Origin: Micrococcus lylae NBRC 15355
Lineage (GTDB): Bacteria; Actinomycetota; Actinomycetes; Actinomycetales; Micrococcaceae
Assembly: GCF_001570885.1 (NCBI RefSeq)
Contig: NZ_BCSN01000001.1
Location: forward strand, 62,001 to 126,000
DNA length: 64,000 nucleotides
Reading direction: 5' to 3'
In this document: positions 46,738 to 55,891 of the stretch, in pieces
Layout of the letters: every line of letters starts with the position of its first letter
Numbering within the stretch: position 1 is the stretch's first letter
The notes under the pieces: generated by a model
Seen by the model: the letters and a program-made list of their open reading frames with translations, nothing else
What the model was told of the DNA's origin: nothing
Database searches by the model: none
Position numbers and translations under genes: made by a program

Positions 46738-46795
46738 AGTGAGGGGCAGACACGGTCACGTTCTTCGGTCTCAACACCGTGTTGTATCCCCAAAG
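46738..46795 (-). repeat. Palindromic repeat element, copy B (inverted to copy A)
   Basis: Reverse complement matches copy A at about 53 of 58 positions, including the core (46757-46775) and the ACACGGT/ACCGTGT arms (46750-46756, 46776-46782). With copy A it brackets the AbiEi/DUF559-like gene. Confidence 0.92.
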
Positions 46796-46834
46796 TGGTC
46801 CCCCACAACGTCCCCCACACCACAAGGGCCCAGC

Positions 46835-47353
46835 TCAGAGGCTGCCCCAGCCAGGGTCGAGCTGCTCCGGGTCCCGGCCGATCTCCTCCGCGCACCGGGC
46901 CAGCACGGTCGCGTACACCGCCGTGTCCAGCTCGTCCGACTCCACGGCCGAGAGGATGGGTCGCTCATGCAGGGTCACCACCAGCGTGCCGTCGCCGCGC
47001 CGTCCCACGCTCGCCCACAGCCGCTCCGGCCCGGGCGGCATCCCCGCCCTCAGCTCCCGCAGCAGCCCGTCCGCGTGGTCCGGGATCCGCTGCACCCGCA
47101 CCACCATCCCGATCAGCGCCGGCTCGCCGAGCCCGCCGATCTTCTCCACGGCCTTCTCCACCGCCGTCTCCAGCCGGTCCTGCCGGGTCCGCCGCGCCCG
47201 CCGTCCCAGCGGCAGCGGGTGGCGCAGCCCGCGTCCGTGCCGGTCCCGGGACCTCCACGGCACGCCGCCGGCCGCAGACTCCTCCCCACCGGCCGCAGAC
47301 TCCTCCCGCGGCTGCGCGGAGAACTCGAGCGGCGTGAACGGCGAATCGGACAT
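46835..47353 (-). CDS. Zincin_1 (metallopeptidase-like) family protein lacking HExxH
   Basis: A 172-aa protein. The first 60 residues are charged and contain SRDRHGRGLRHPLPL; the domain from residue 65 matches the actinobacterial metallopeptidase family (PF06262-like): FERW-type VGRRGDGTLVVTLHERPIL, then ESDELDTAVYATVLARCAEEIG and DPGW at the end. Where metalloproteases have HExxH this protein reads RCAEE, so zinc catalysis is unlikely. ATG 47353 is chosen because TAGCCT ends 6 nt upstream; the GTG two codons earlier would touch that hexamer. It is divergent from the DUF3499 gene, as in other Actinobacteria. Confidence 0.78.
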   Translation of the reverse strand: MSDSPFTPLEFSAQPREESAAGGEESAAGGVPWRSRDRHGRGLRHPLPLGRRARRTRQDRLETAVEKAVEKIGGLGEPALIGMVVRVQRIPDHADGLLRELRAGMPPGPERLWASVGRRGDGTLVVTLHERPILSAVESDELDTAVYATVLARCAEEIGRDPEQLDPGWGSL

Positions 47354-47359
47354 GGCCAC

Positions 47360-47365
47360 AGGCTA
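47360..47365 (-). promoter_or_regulatory. Putative -10 (TAGCCT) of the Zincin_1-like gene, leaderless
   Basis: Minus-strand TAGCCT, 6 nt, then ATG 47353; 28 bp from the divergent -10 at 47394. Confidence 0.5.
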
Positions 47366-47393
47366 GGTCATCCGCGCCGCGCCCGATCCCGAG

Positions 47394-47399
47394 TAGGGT
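47394..47399 (+). promoter_or_regulatory. Putative -10 (TAGGGT) of the DUF3499 gene, leaderless
   Basis: TAGGGT, 8 nt, then GTG 47408. Confidence 0.5.
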
Positions 47400-47407
47400 G
47401 GTGCGCC

Positions 47408-47932
47408 GTGGGAGCCATGCGTCGATGCAGCAAGACGGGGTGCCAGCGGAACGCGCTGGCCACCCTGACGTACAACTATGCCGACTCGGCGATGGTCATC
47501 GGCCCGCTCTCGCGCCGCGCCGAGCCGCACACCTATGACCTCTGCGGCGAGCACGCCGCGGCCATGACGGCCCCGAAAGGCTGGGAGATCCTGCGTCTGG
47601 AGCTGCCGGAGCGCTACGAGCCGGTCCCGGGCCCGGACGACCTGCTCGCGGTCGCCAACGCGCTGCGCCCGCAGCGCACCGCCCGGCCGCTCACGCCCAC
47701 GGCGTCCTCGGCCGTCCCGCCGCGCGGTCAGGACCAGCAGGAGACCCACGACGACGGCCCCGCCTCCTCCGCCACGTCCGTCACCGATGCCGCCCCGTCC
47801 CGGCCGGCCGCATCCCGGCCGACGGCGGACGGCGAGCAGGCTCCGCGCCCCTCGCTGGGCGGCCCGGACGGTCCGGCCCGTCCCGGCCGTGGCGGGCTGC
47901 GTGTGATCCGCGGCTCGGAGGAGACCGACTGA
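47408..47932 (+). CDS. DUF3499 family protein
   Basis: A 174-aa protein. The first 95 residues are the conserved DUF3499 domain: RRCSKTGCQRNALATLTYNYADS, then HTYDLCGEHAAAMTAPKGWE. The CxxxxC pair and the CxxH of LCGEH suggest a structural zinc site, so it may bind nucleic acid or protein, but the family has no known function. The last 80 residues are low-complexity Ser/Pro/Ala and include a copy of the 12-mer ACGACGACGGCC (47748-47759). GTG 47408 is favoured by the -10; ATG 47417 (three residues shorter) is the alternative. Confidence 0.82.
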   Translation: MGAMRRCSKTGCQRNALATLTYNYADSAMVIGPLSRRAEPHTYDLCGEHAAAMTAPKGWEILRLELPERYEPVPGPDDLLAVANALRPQRTARPLTPTASSAVPPRGQDQQETHDDGPASSATSVTDAAPSRPAASRPTADGEQAPRPSLGGPDGPARPGRGGLRVIRGSEETD

Positions 47933-47967
47933 GTCCGCGCCCCGCGCGTTCACAGGCGCCTCGGACG

Positions 47968-47973
47968 TAGGCT
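47968..47973 (+). promoter_or_regulatory. Putative -10 of ahcY (TAGGCT), leaderless
   Basis: TAGGCT, 7 nt, then ATG 47981. Confidence 0.6.
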
Positions 47974-47980
47974 GGTCCGT

Positions 47981-49534
<1,554 letters not shown>

Positions 49535-49573
49535 GCCCCCCGACCCGCTTCCACTTCCCCAGGAGGGATCCCC

Positions 49574-51052
49574 ATGAGCTCCACCGCATCCGGCGGCCGT
49601 CGGCCGTTCGGCAAGAAGGAGGGCGAGCAGACCGCCGAGTCCTCCGAGTTCGAGTCCGGCCTGGACTACGGCGCCTTCATCGAGGACGACGCGGACCAGG
49701 ACCCGAACCGCACCGTGGCCCTGCCGCGGGAGGACCACGACGACGGCTCGCTCGCCTCCGGCGGCGACCGCACCGACCGCTCGGCATCCGGTGACGAGGA
49801 GACCGTGGCCCTGCCGCGTGGGGGCGCCTCCGGCGAGGAGAACGAGACCATGGTGCTGTCCCGCGAGGACCGCGAGGACGGTTCCGGGTGGGCCGACGAG
49901 GAGGACCACCAGTCCACGGCGTCCCTGAGCCGCGAGGACATCGACGAGCTGCGCCGTCAGGACACCGCGGGCCGCGCCGCCGGCGAGCGTGACGTGGTGG
50001 CCACCCGTCCGGTGGCGGCCTCGGCCCCGGTGCCGCCGGAGGGCGGGTCCGGCTACCCGACCGGGGTCATGGACACCGTGGACGAGCGCCGGGACGGCCG
50101 TGACGTCCACGCCGAGCGCGACGTCCGTGCCGAGCGCACGGAGCGTCCGTGGGCGACCTCCACTGACCGTGACGAGCCGTACTCGCAGGACCAGCTGGCC
50201 GAGCGCGGCGCCTACGACCGCGGGGGCGCGCACGCCCCGATGGCCGTCGCCGGCGCCGGGGGAGTGGCCACCCAGGCGTTCTCCCGCACCCAGCGCGACC
50301 CGGACGGCCGTCTGCCCGTCACCGGCCCGCGCATCGCGCAGACCCTGCTGGCGATCCTCGCCCCGATCGTGCTGCTGATCGGCGTGGTCCGCCTGGTGGC
50401 CTCGCCGGTGTTCCTGTGGCTGGAGTACCACCGCCCGGGCTTCCCGGAGGACCAGTACGGCTTCTCCCTCCAGGACCGTCTGCACTACGGCTCGGCCGGC
50501 CTCGACTTCCTGTTCAACGCCGCCGGCGCCCGCTACCTGCACCAGCTGCAGGCGGACGGAGACCCGGTGTTCACCGAGGCGGAGGTCGCGCACATGGTGG
50601 ACGTCAAGGTGGTCATGCTGGTCACCATGGCCGTGGGCGTCGTCCTGGCGGTCGTCTGCGCCCTGCTGATCGCCTACCTGGTGAAGAACTCCCCGGGCGG
50701 CGTGCGCCGTGCCCTGTTCGCCGGGGCGCTGTGGTTCATCGTGGCCGTGCTGGTGCTCGCCGTGCTCGGCGTCCTCGGCTGGGAGGGCCTGTTCGCCGGC
50801 TTCCACCAGCTGTTCTTCGCGGACGGGACGTGGACCTTCGCGGCCAACGACGGTCTGATCCGCCTGTACCCGGGCCAGTTCTGGATCGACGCGGCGATCG
50901 CCATCGCCCTGGTCTCGCTGCTGGTCGCCGTGGTCACGCTGATCGTCACGGCCCCGACCCGTCGCCGCCGCGAGGCCGCCTGGGACCGCCGCCTGCAGCT
51001 GGAGGCGACCCGTGGCCGTTGGTACCGCGAGGACAACGTCGAGGTCGGCTGA
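49574..51052 (+). CDS. DUF1461 (TIGR01906) membrane protein with acidic repeat-bearing N-terminus
   Basis: A 492-aa protein. Residues 1-250 are hydrophilic and strongly acidic with imperfect repeats of the type TVALPRED/TVALPRGG/TMVLSRED/TASLSRED spaced 20-30 residues apart. Residues 255-470 carry four helices of the DUF1461 family: IAQTLLAILAPIVLLIGVV, extracytoplasmic FTEAEVAHMVDVK, then LFAGFHQLFFADGTWTF and LIRLYPGQFW motifs. Function unknown. RBS AGGAGG lies 7 nt before ATG 49574, and the gene follows ahcY by 39 bp, so it is probably co-transcribed. Confidence 0.82.
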   Translation: MSSTASGGRRPFGKKEGEQTAESSEFESGLDYGAFIEDDADQDPNRTVALPREDHDDGSLASGGDRTDRSASGDEETVALPRGGASGEENETMVLSREDREDGSGWADEEDHQSTASLSREDIDELRRQDTAGRAAGERDVVATRPVAASAPVPPEGGSGYPTGVMDTVDERRDGRDVHAERDVRAERTERPWATSTDRDEPYSQDQLAERGAYDRGGAHAPMAVAGAGGVATQAFSRTQRDPDGRLPVTGPRIAQTLLAILAPIVLLIGVVRLVASPVFLWLEYHRPGFPEDQYGFSLQDRLHYGSAGLDFLFNAAGARYLHQLQADGDPVFTEAEVAHMVDVKVVMLVTMAVGVVLAVVCALLIAYLVKNSPGGVRRALFAGALWFIVAVLVLAVLGVLGWEGLFAGFHQLFFADGTWTFAANDGLIRLYPGQFWIDAAIAIALVSLLVAVVTLIVTAPTRRRREAAWDRRLQLEATRGRWYREDNVEVG

Positions 51053-51106
51053 CCTCTCGACGCCGTCCACCCGGCGCGGGCCGGCAGCCGGCCCCGCACA
51101 CGATCA

Positions 51107-51137
51107 GGCCCCGCATCGAGACGATCGGTGCGGGGCC
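51107..51137. terminator. Hairpin between convergent DUF1461 and acyl-CoA ligase genes
   Basis: 13-bp stem (arms 51107-51119 and 51125-51137, one G-U), loop GACGA, followed by a T-rich TTGTCTTT: the most canonical intrinsic terminator in the window. Confidence 0.85.
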
Positions 51138-51153
51138 CGCTTGTCTTTCTGCA

Positions 51154-53010
51154 TCAGGCCTTCTTGCGCGGGCCGTAGAGGGCCTCCACCTCCGCCTCGA
51201 AGTCCTCCATCACGGTGCTGCGCTTGAGCTTCATGGACTGGGTCACGTGGCCGGATTCCTCGGACAGCTCGTGGTCCAGGATCACGAACTTGCGGATGGA
51301 CTCGGCGCGGGAGACGCCCTCGTTGATCCGGTCCACAGCCTCCTGGACGGCGGCACGGACCTGGTCGTCCTGGGCGGCCTCGGACATGCTCATCTCGCCG
51401 CGGCCGTTGTCCTTGCACCATTCGGCCAGGGCCTCGGGGTCCAGGGTGATGAGGGCACCCACATAGGGGCGGTTCTCACCGACCACCACCACGTGGTTGA
51501 CCAGGCGATCGCGGCGCAGCCCCTCCTCCATGGGGGTGGGGTAGACGTTCTTGCCGCCGGCGGTGACGATGAGCTCCTTCTTGCGGCCCACGATGGACAG
51601 GTAGCCGTCCTCGTCGAGCGTGCCGAGGTCCCCGGTGAGGAAGTAGCCGTCGTCGTCGAAGCACTCGGCGGTGGCCTGATCGTTCTCCCAGTAGCCCTTG
51701 AACACGATGGGACCCTTGACGAGCACCTCGGAGTCCTCGGAGATGCGCACGGTGGCGCCGGCCACGGGCAGGCCCACCGTGCCCATGCGCATGGCGGTGG
51801 GGATGTTCACGGTGGCCGGTGCGGTGGTCTCGGTGAGGCCGTAGCCCTCCATGATCGGCAGGCCGGCGCCGCGGAAGAAGTGGGCCAGCTCCGGGTCCAG
51901 GGCGGAGGCGCCGGACACCGAGTACTCCACAGCCCCGCCGAGGGCCGCGCGCAGCTTGGCGAACACGAGGCGGTCGAACACGGCGCGCTTGGCCCTCAGT
52001 GCCAAGGACGGCCCGGAGCCCGTGCCGCGTGCGGCGTCCTCCTGGGCCTTCGAATAGGCGATCGCGGTGGTGCGGGCGGCGTCGAAGACCTTCTCCTGCC
52101 CGGCGTTCTTGGCCTTGGTGGCCACACCGGCCTCCAGCTTCTCGAACACGCGGGGCACGGCCAACAGCCAGTTCGGGCGGAAGGAGGCCAGGTCCCGGGT
52201 GAGCGTGCCCATGGAGGGGGTGTGGGCGATCTGGATGCGGCCGACGAGGCAGATGACCTGCACGGCGTGGGCCAGCACATGGGCCAACGGCAGGAACATC
52301 AGCGTGCGGGAGTTGTGCCCGGACTCCTTCCAGGCCACGACCTCGTGGGCGAACGCGAGCACGTTCAGGCCCCCCGCCGCGAAGTTGCGGTGGGTGATCA
52401 TGGCGCCCTTGGGCTTGCCGGTGGTCCCGGAGGTGTAGACCAGCGAGGCGACGTCGTCGAGGTCCGCGGCGGAACGGGCGGCCTCCAGGGTCGCGTCGTC
52501 CACGTCCGTGCCGCCGGCGGTGAGCTCGTCCAGGCCGGCGCCGGACAGCTGGAAGGTGGAGACCTCCAGGCCGCCGTCCAGGGCGGCGCGCTGGGTGGTC
52601 TTCTCGTGCGAGGCGGTGCCGCAGGCGACCAGCGTGGTCCCGGAGTCGGAGAGGATGTGCTCGACCTGGTGGGCGGAGGAGGTCTCGTAGATCGGCACGG
52701 AGATCGCGCCGGCGAACCAGATCGCCTGGTCCAGGACTGCCCACTCGTAGCTGGTGGGCGCGAAGATCGCCACGCGGTCGCCCGGCTCCACACCCCGGGC
52801 GATGAGGCCGCGGGCGACGCTGCGGACCTGGTCCAGGAAGGCGGAGAAGCTCACGTCCAGCCAGCCGCCGGCGCCGTTGGGCACCGCGTACACGGGGGCG
52901 TGGGGGGCCTCGGCCTGGGAGGACAGGACGAGGTCCGTGATGTTGCTGTCCTCCGGCAGGTCGGCGGCGAGGGCAGTCGAGGTCTCGGTCAGGCTAGTGG
53001 GCTTCTGCAC
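51154..53010 (-). CDS. AMP-dependent long-chain fatty acid-CoA ligase
   Basis: A 618-aa acyl-activating enzyme of the FadD15/ACSBG type. It adenylates a fatty acid and transfers it to CoA. AMP-binding P-loop YTSGTTGKPKGAM, LPLAHVLAHA, EGYGLTETTA, GDLGTLDEDGYLSIVGRKKE and the C-terminal lysine region SMKLKRS are present. GTG 53010 is chosen because TAGGCT ends 8 nt upstream; the longest frame would begin before that hexamer. Chain-length specificity is not evident. It is a single gene between two hairpins or promoters. Confidence 0.92.
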   Translation of the reverse strand: MQKPTSLTETSTALAADLPEDSNITDLVLSSQAEAPHAPVYAVPNGAGGWLDVSFSAFLDQVRSVARGLIARGVEPGDRVAIFAPTSYEWAVLDQAIWFAGAISVPIYETSSAHQVEHILSDSGTTLVACGTASHEKTTQRAALDGGLEVSTFQLSGAGLDELTAGGTDVDDATLEAARSAADLDDVASLVYTSGTTGKPKGAMITHRNFAAGGLNVLAFAHEVVAWKESGHNSRTLMFLPLAHVLAHAVQVICLVGRIQIAHTPSMGTLTRDLASFRPNWLLAVPRVFEKLEAGVATKAKNAGQEKVFDAARTTAIAYSKAQEDAARGTGSGPSLALRAKRAVFDRLVFAKLRAALGGAVEYSVSGASALDPELAHFFRGAGLPIMEGYGLTETTAPATVNIPTAMRMGTVGLPVAGATVRISEDSEVLVKGPIVFKGYWENDQATAECFDDDGYFLTGDLGTLDEDGYLSIVGRKKELIVTAGGKNVYPTPMEEGLRRDRLVNHVVVVGENRPYVGALITLDPEALAEWCKDNGRGEMSMSEAAQDDQVRAAVQEAVDRINEGVSRAESIRKFVILDHELSEESGHVTQSMKLKRSTVMEDFEAEVEALYGPRKKA

Positions 53011-53018
53011 AGGTACAG

Positions 53019-53024
53019 AGCCTA
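53019..53024 (-). promoter_or_regulatory. Putative -10 (TAGGCT) of the acyl-CoA ligase gene, leaderless
   Basis: Minus-strand TAGGCT, 8 nt, then GTG 53010. Confidence 0.5.
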
Positions 53025-53070
53025 CAGACACCCGGAGTGATCTGCGTAGCAGCAGCGGCCCCGGAGGGGC

Positions 53071-54702
53071 TCAGATCCAGCTGGCGAACCACATGCGCCA
53101 GCGCCAGTGCTCGTAGGGGAGGACCTCGCCGGTCCAGAGGGGAAGGAAGAACACGGAGACGGCGAGCACCAGGAGCGTGTACGCGACGATGATCAGGGCG
53201 CCGCCCCGCCGTCCGAGCCGGCCGCCGGGACGCAGCAGCACAGACAGCATCAGGACCACCATGAGCACCAGGAACGGCTCGTAGGCCACCGTGTAGAAGA
53301 AGAACATGGTGCGCTCCGGCCACAGGAACCAGACCACCTGGCCGGCGAGATACGCCCCCAGCAGGGCGCCGGCGCGCCAGTCCCGCCGCGCGATCCAGAG
53401 CCACAGGCTCACCAGCACGGCCACCAGACCGGACCACCAGAGGAGGGGGTTGGCGATGTCCGTGATGGCGGAGGAGCACGTGACGTCCATGCCGATGCAG
53501 GGCGCCTCGCCCGGATCGCCGCCTTCGTAGAAGTAGCTGACGGGCCGTCCCATGAAGGGCCACGTCCAGGGGCTGGAGGCGTAGTCGTGGGGACTGGTGA
53601 GGCCCTCGTGGAAGTTCGTGGACTCCTGGTGGTAGTGGATGAGCGAGCGCAGCGCGTCCGGCAGCAGGTGCTCCCACCAGGCGCTCGGCGGGTTCTCGGC
53701 GCCCCACTGGCGGTAGTAGCCGTCCGAGCTGAGGAACCACCCGGTCCAGGACGCCAGGTAGACGGCCAGGCCGCCGCCCACCACCGCGAGGAATGCACCC
53801 AGGCCGTCGTGGGTGACGCCGGCGCGCAGCCAGTGGCGGATGCCGGCGGTGCGGCGGGCCTCCATGTCCCAGAGCACCGTCATCAGCCCGAACACGGCCA
53901 TGAACGCCAGGCCGGAGAGCTTCACGGCGCAGCCGGCGCCGAGCAGCAGGCCGGCCGCCAGCCGCCACGGACGCCAGCCCAGCAGCGGGCCGGAGGCGAG
54001 GAGCCGTCGTCGGCAGGCATGGTCCCCCGCCGCGCCGAGCGAGGAGGCGAGGCGGCGCGCCAGCTGTGCCCGGCCGTCGTCGCGGTCCTTGAGCAGGGCC
54101 CAGAAGGCGGCGACCACGAAGAAGGAGAGGAAGATGTCCAGCAGCCCGATGCGGGACAGGATCAGGTGGTGGCCCTCGGTGGCCAGCAGGACGCCGGCCA
54201 GCGCGCCCAGGGTGAGCGAACGGAACAGGCGGCGGCCGATCAGCACCGTCAGCAGCACGGAGAGCGTGCCGGCCAGGGCTGCGGCCGAGCGCCAGCCGTA
54301 GCCGTTGTCCAGGCCGAACACCAGCATGCCGAGGCCGATCAGCCACTTGCCCAGCGGCGGGTGCACCACATAGGCCGGGTCCGGATCCGGGGTGGCGGTG
54401 CCCTCGGCGAAGGCGTCGTTCACGTCGTCCGGCCAGGAGCGCTCATAGCCGTAGTGGAGCAGGGACCAGGCGTCCTTGGGGTAGTAGGTCTCGTCGAAGA
54501 CCAGCCGGTCCGGGAAGTCCAGGGCCGTGAACCGCATGACGCCCGCCGCCAGCGCGATGAGCAGCGGGACGACCCAGTCCCATCTCGTCATCGCCGCCGT
54601 CGGCACGTCGAGGCGGGCGCGCAGCGCTGCCTCGGAGAACGGGTCGCCGGCGCGCGCGCCGGTCAGGGCACGGGAGGGCGGGGCGACGGAGGTTCGGGGC
54701 AC
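53071..54702 (-). CDS. Dolichyl/polyprenyl-phosphate-mannose-protein mannosyltransferase
   Basis: A 543-aa integral membrane GT-39 enzyme with about ten helices. The catalytic acidic pair is in VFDETYYPKD in the first loop, followed by VVHPPLGKWLI; the extracytoplasmic loop 4 holds INPLLWWSG- and FYEGGDPG-like family motifs and a WTWPFMGRP block. It transfers mannose from polyprenyl-phosphate-mannose to Ser/Thr of secreted proteins. A charged cytoplasmic insertion (about 215-245, RDDGRAQLARRL) is somewhat long. GTG 54702 is fixed by TAGCAT with a 6-nt spacer. The divergent pair with rsmI is conserved in mycobacteria. Confidence 0.93.
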   Translation of the reverse strand: MPRTSVAPPSRALTGARAGDPFSEAALRARLDVPTAAMTRWDWVVPLLIALAAGVMRFTALDFPDRLVFDETYYPKDAWSLLHYGYERSWPDDVNDAFAEGTATPDPDPAYVVHPPLGKWLIGLGMLVFGLDNGYGWRSAAALAGTLSVLLTVLIGRRLFRSLTLGALAGVLLATEGHHLILSRIGLLDIFLSFFVVAAFWALLKDRDDGRAQLARRLASSLGAAGDHACRRRLLASGPLLGWRPWRLAAGLLLGAGCAVKLSGLAFMAVFGLMTVLWDMEARRTAGIRHWLRAGVTHDGLGAFLAVVGGGLAVYLASWTGWFLSSDGYYRQWGAENPPSAWWEHLLPDALRSLIHYHQESTNFHEGLTSPHDYASSPWTWPFMGRPVSYFYEGGDPGEAPCIGMDVTCSSAITDIANPLLWWSGLVAVLVSLWLWIARRDWRAGALLGAYLAGQVVWFLWPERTMFFFYTVAYEPFLVLMVVLMLSVLLRPGGRLGRRGGALIIVAYTLLVLAVSVFFLPLWTGEVLPYEHWRWRMWFASWI

Positions 54703-54708
54703 CCTGCC

Positions 54709-54714
54709 ATGCTA
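54709..54714 (-). promoter_or_regulatory. Putative -10 (TAGCAT) of the mannosyltransferase gene, leaderless
   Basis: Minus-strand TAGCAT, 6 nt, then GTG 54702. Confidence 0.5.
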
Positions 54715-54737
54715 CGGGGCCGGGCGCGTGCGGCGGC

Positions 54738-54743
54738 TAGAGT
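54738..54743 (+). promoter_or_regulatory. Putative -10 of rsmI (TAGAGT)
   Basis: TAGAGT with a leader of about 90 nt to ATG 54841; the leader contains ACGACGACGGCA (54763-54774), a one-base variant of the recurrent 12-mer. Confidence 0.45.
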
Positions 54744-54840
54744 GCGGCGCAGACAGTGTTGGACGACGACGGCACGCGCCTGTGCCTGCCACGACGCCGT
54801 GGGTACAGGCCGGCCCTGCCGGCGACAGGGAGGAACACGC

Positions 54841-55692
54841 ATGACCGGACAGCTGATCCTCGCGGCCACGCCGATCGGGAACCTCGGCGACGCCACCGAC
54901 CGGCTGCGCGAGGTGCTCGCCACTGCGGACGTGGTGGCGGCGGAGGACACCCGCATGGCCCGGCAGCTGTGCCGGAAGCTCGGCGTGACCCCGGCCGGGC
55001 GGCTTATGGCGCACCACGAGCACAACGAGGCCGCCTCCGCCCAGGGGCTGCTGGCTCTGGTGCGGGACGGGGCCACCGTGGCCGTGGTGACCGACGCCGG
55101 CATGCCGACCGTCTCCGATCCGGGCCACCGGCTGGTGGCCGCCGCCGCGGCCGAGGGGCTGGCCGTGACCTGCGCGCCGGGGGCCAGCGCCGTGACGACG
55201 GCGCTGGCCCTGTCCGGGCTCCCGACGGACCGCTTCGCCTTCGACGGCTTCGTCCCGCGCAAGGCGGGGGAGCGGACCCGCGCCTTCGAGCAGATCCGCA
55301 CCGAGCAGCGGACCGTGGTGTTCTTCGAGTCCCCGCAGCGGATCACGGCGGCGCTGGAGTCCCTCGTGGAGGTGCTCGGAGCGGACCGCCCCGCCTGCGT
55401 GGCCCGCGAGCTGACGAAGCTGCACGAGGAGATCGTCCGCGGCACCGTCGGCGAGCTGCTGGACTGGGCCCGTGAGCGTCAGGCGGGCGAGGGCATCCGC
55501 GGTGAGATCGTCCTCGTCGTCGGCCCCGGTGCCGAGGCGGAGGCGACGAGCCTGCAGGAGCTGGTGGCCGTCGTCGAGCAGAGGGTTGCCGACGGCGAGC
55601 GGATGAAGCAGGCCGCCGCCGAGGTGGCGGCCGCCCACGGCGTGCGCAAGAACGAGCTGTACGACGCGGTGCTGGCGGCCCGGAAAGGCTGA
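54841..55692 (+). CDS. rsmI: 16S rRNA (cytidine-1402 2'-O)-methyltransferase
   Basis: A 283-aa SAM-dependent tetrapyrrole-methylase-fold enzyme that methylates C1402 in the ribosomal P site. Signatures: ILAATPIGNLGDATDRL, VVAAEDTRMARQLCRK, VVTDAGMPTVSDPGHRLV and APGASAVTTALALSGLPTDRF; ARELTKLHEEIVRG and the C-terminal helical domain (VAAAHGVRKNELYDAVLAARKG) complete it. RBS GGGAGGA is 9-10 nt before ATG 54841, the point where the enzyme homology begins; the much longer open frame upstream lies opposite the mannosyltransferase gene. Confidence 0.96.
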   Translation: MTGQLILAATPIGNLGDATDRLREVLATADVVAAEDTRMARQLCRKLGVTPAGRLMAHHEHNEAASAQGLLALVRDGATVAVVTDAGMPTVSDPGHRLVAAAAAEGLAVTCAPGASAVTTALALSGLPTDRFAFDGFVPRKAGERTRAFEQIRTEQRTVVFFESPQRITAALESLVEVLGADRPACVARELTKLHEEIVRGTVGELLDWARERQAGEGIRGEIVLVVGPGAEAEATSLQELVAVVEQRVADGERMKQAAAEVAAAHGVRKNELYDAVLAARKG

Positions 55693-55760
55693 GCCGGTCC
55701 CTGCGGCGTCGGGAGTGCCCGAGCGTCGGACAGCCGTGGGGCACAGGCCCTGTCGGTCAG

Positions 55761-55766
55761 TAGGAT
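55761..55766 (+). promoter_or_regulatory. Putative -10 of gabD (TAGGAT)
   Basis: TAGGAT, with a leader of about 120 nt ending in GAGAGAGG before ATG 55892. Confidence 0.45.
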
Positions 55767-55891
55767 GCGCGGTAGAGGCCCCGGAGGGAGCGGGCGCCGG
55801 GAATGAGCCCGGCCCGGCCCGCCGTTGGAGCTGACAGGCAAGCGGCCGCCGCGGCAGGCGAGCCGACGACCCCGTGTGAGAGAGGTGCACC

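Noticed and set aside
53107-54840. Long plus-strand open frame upstream of and in frame with rsmI
   Set aside because: It is the antisense of the mannosyltransferase gene, is rich in Gln/His/Arg with no domain, and rsmI homology and its RBS start at 54841.
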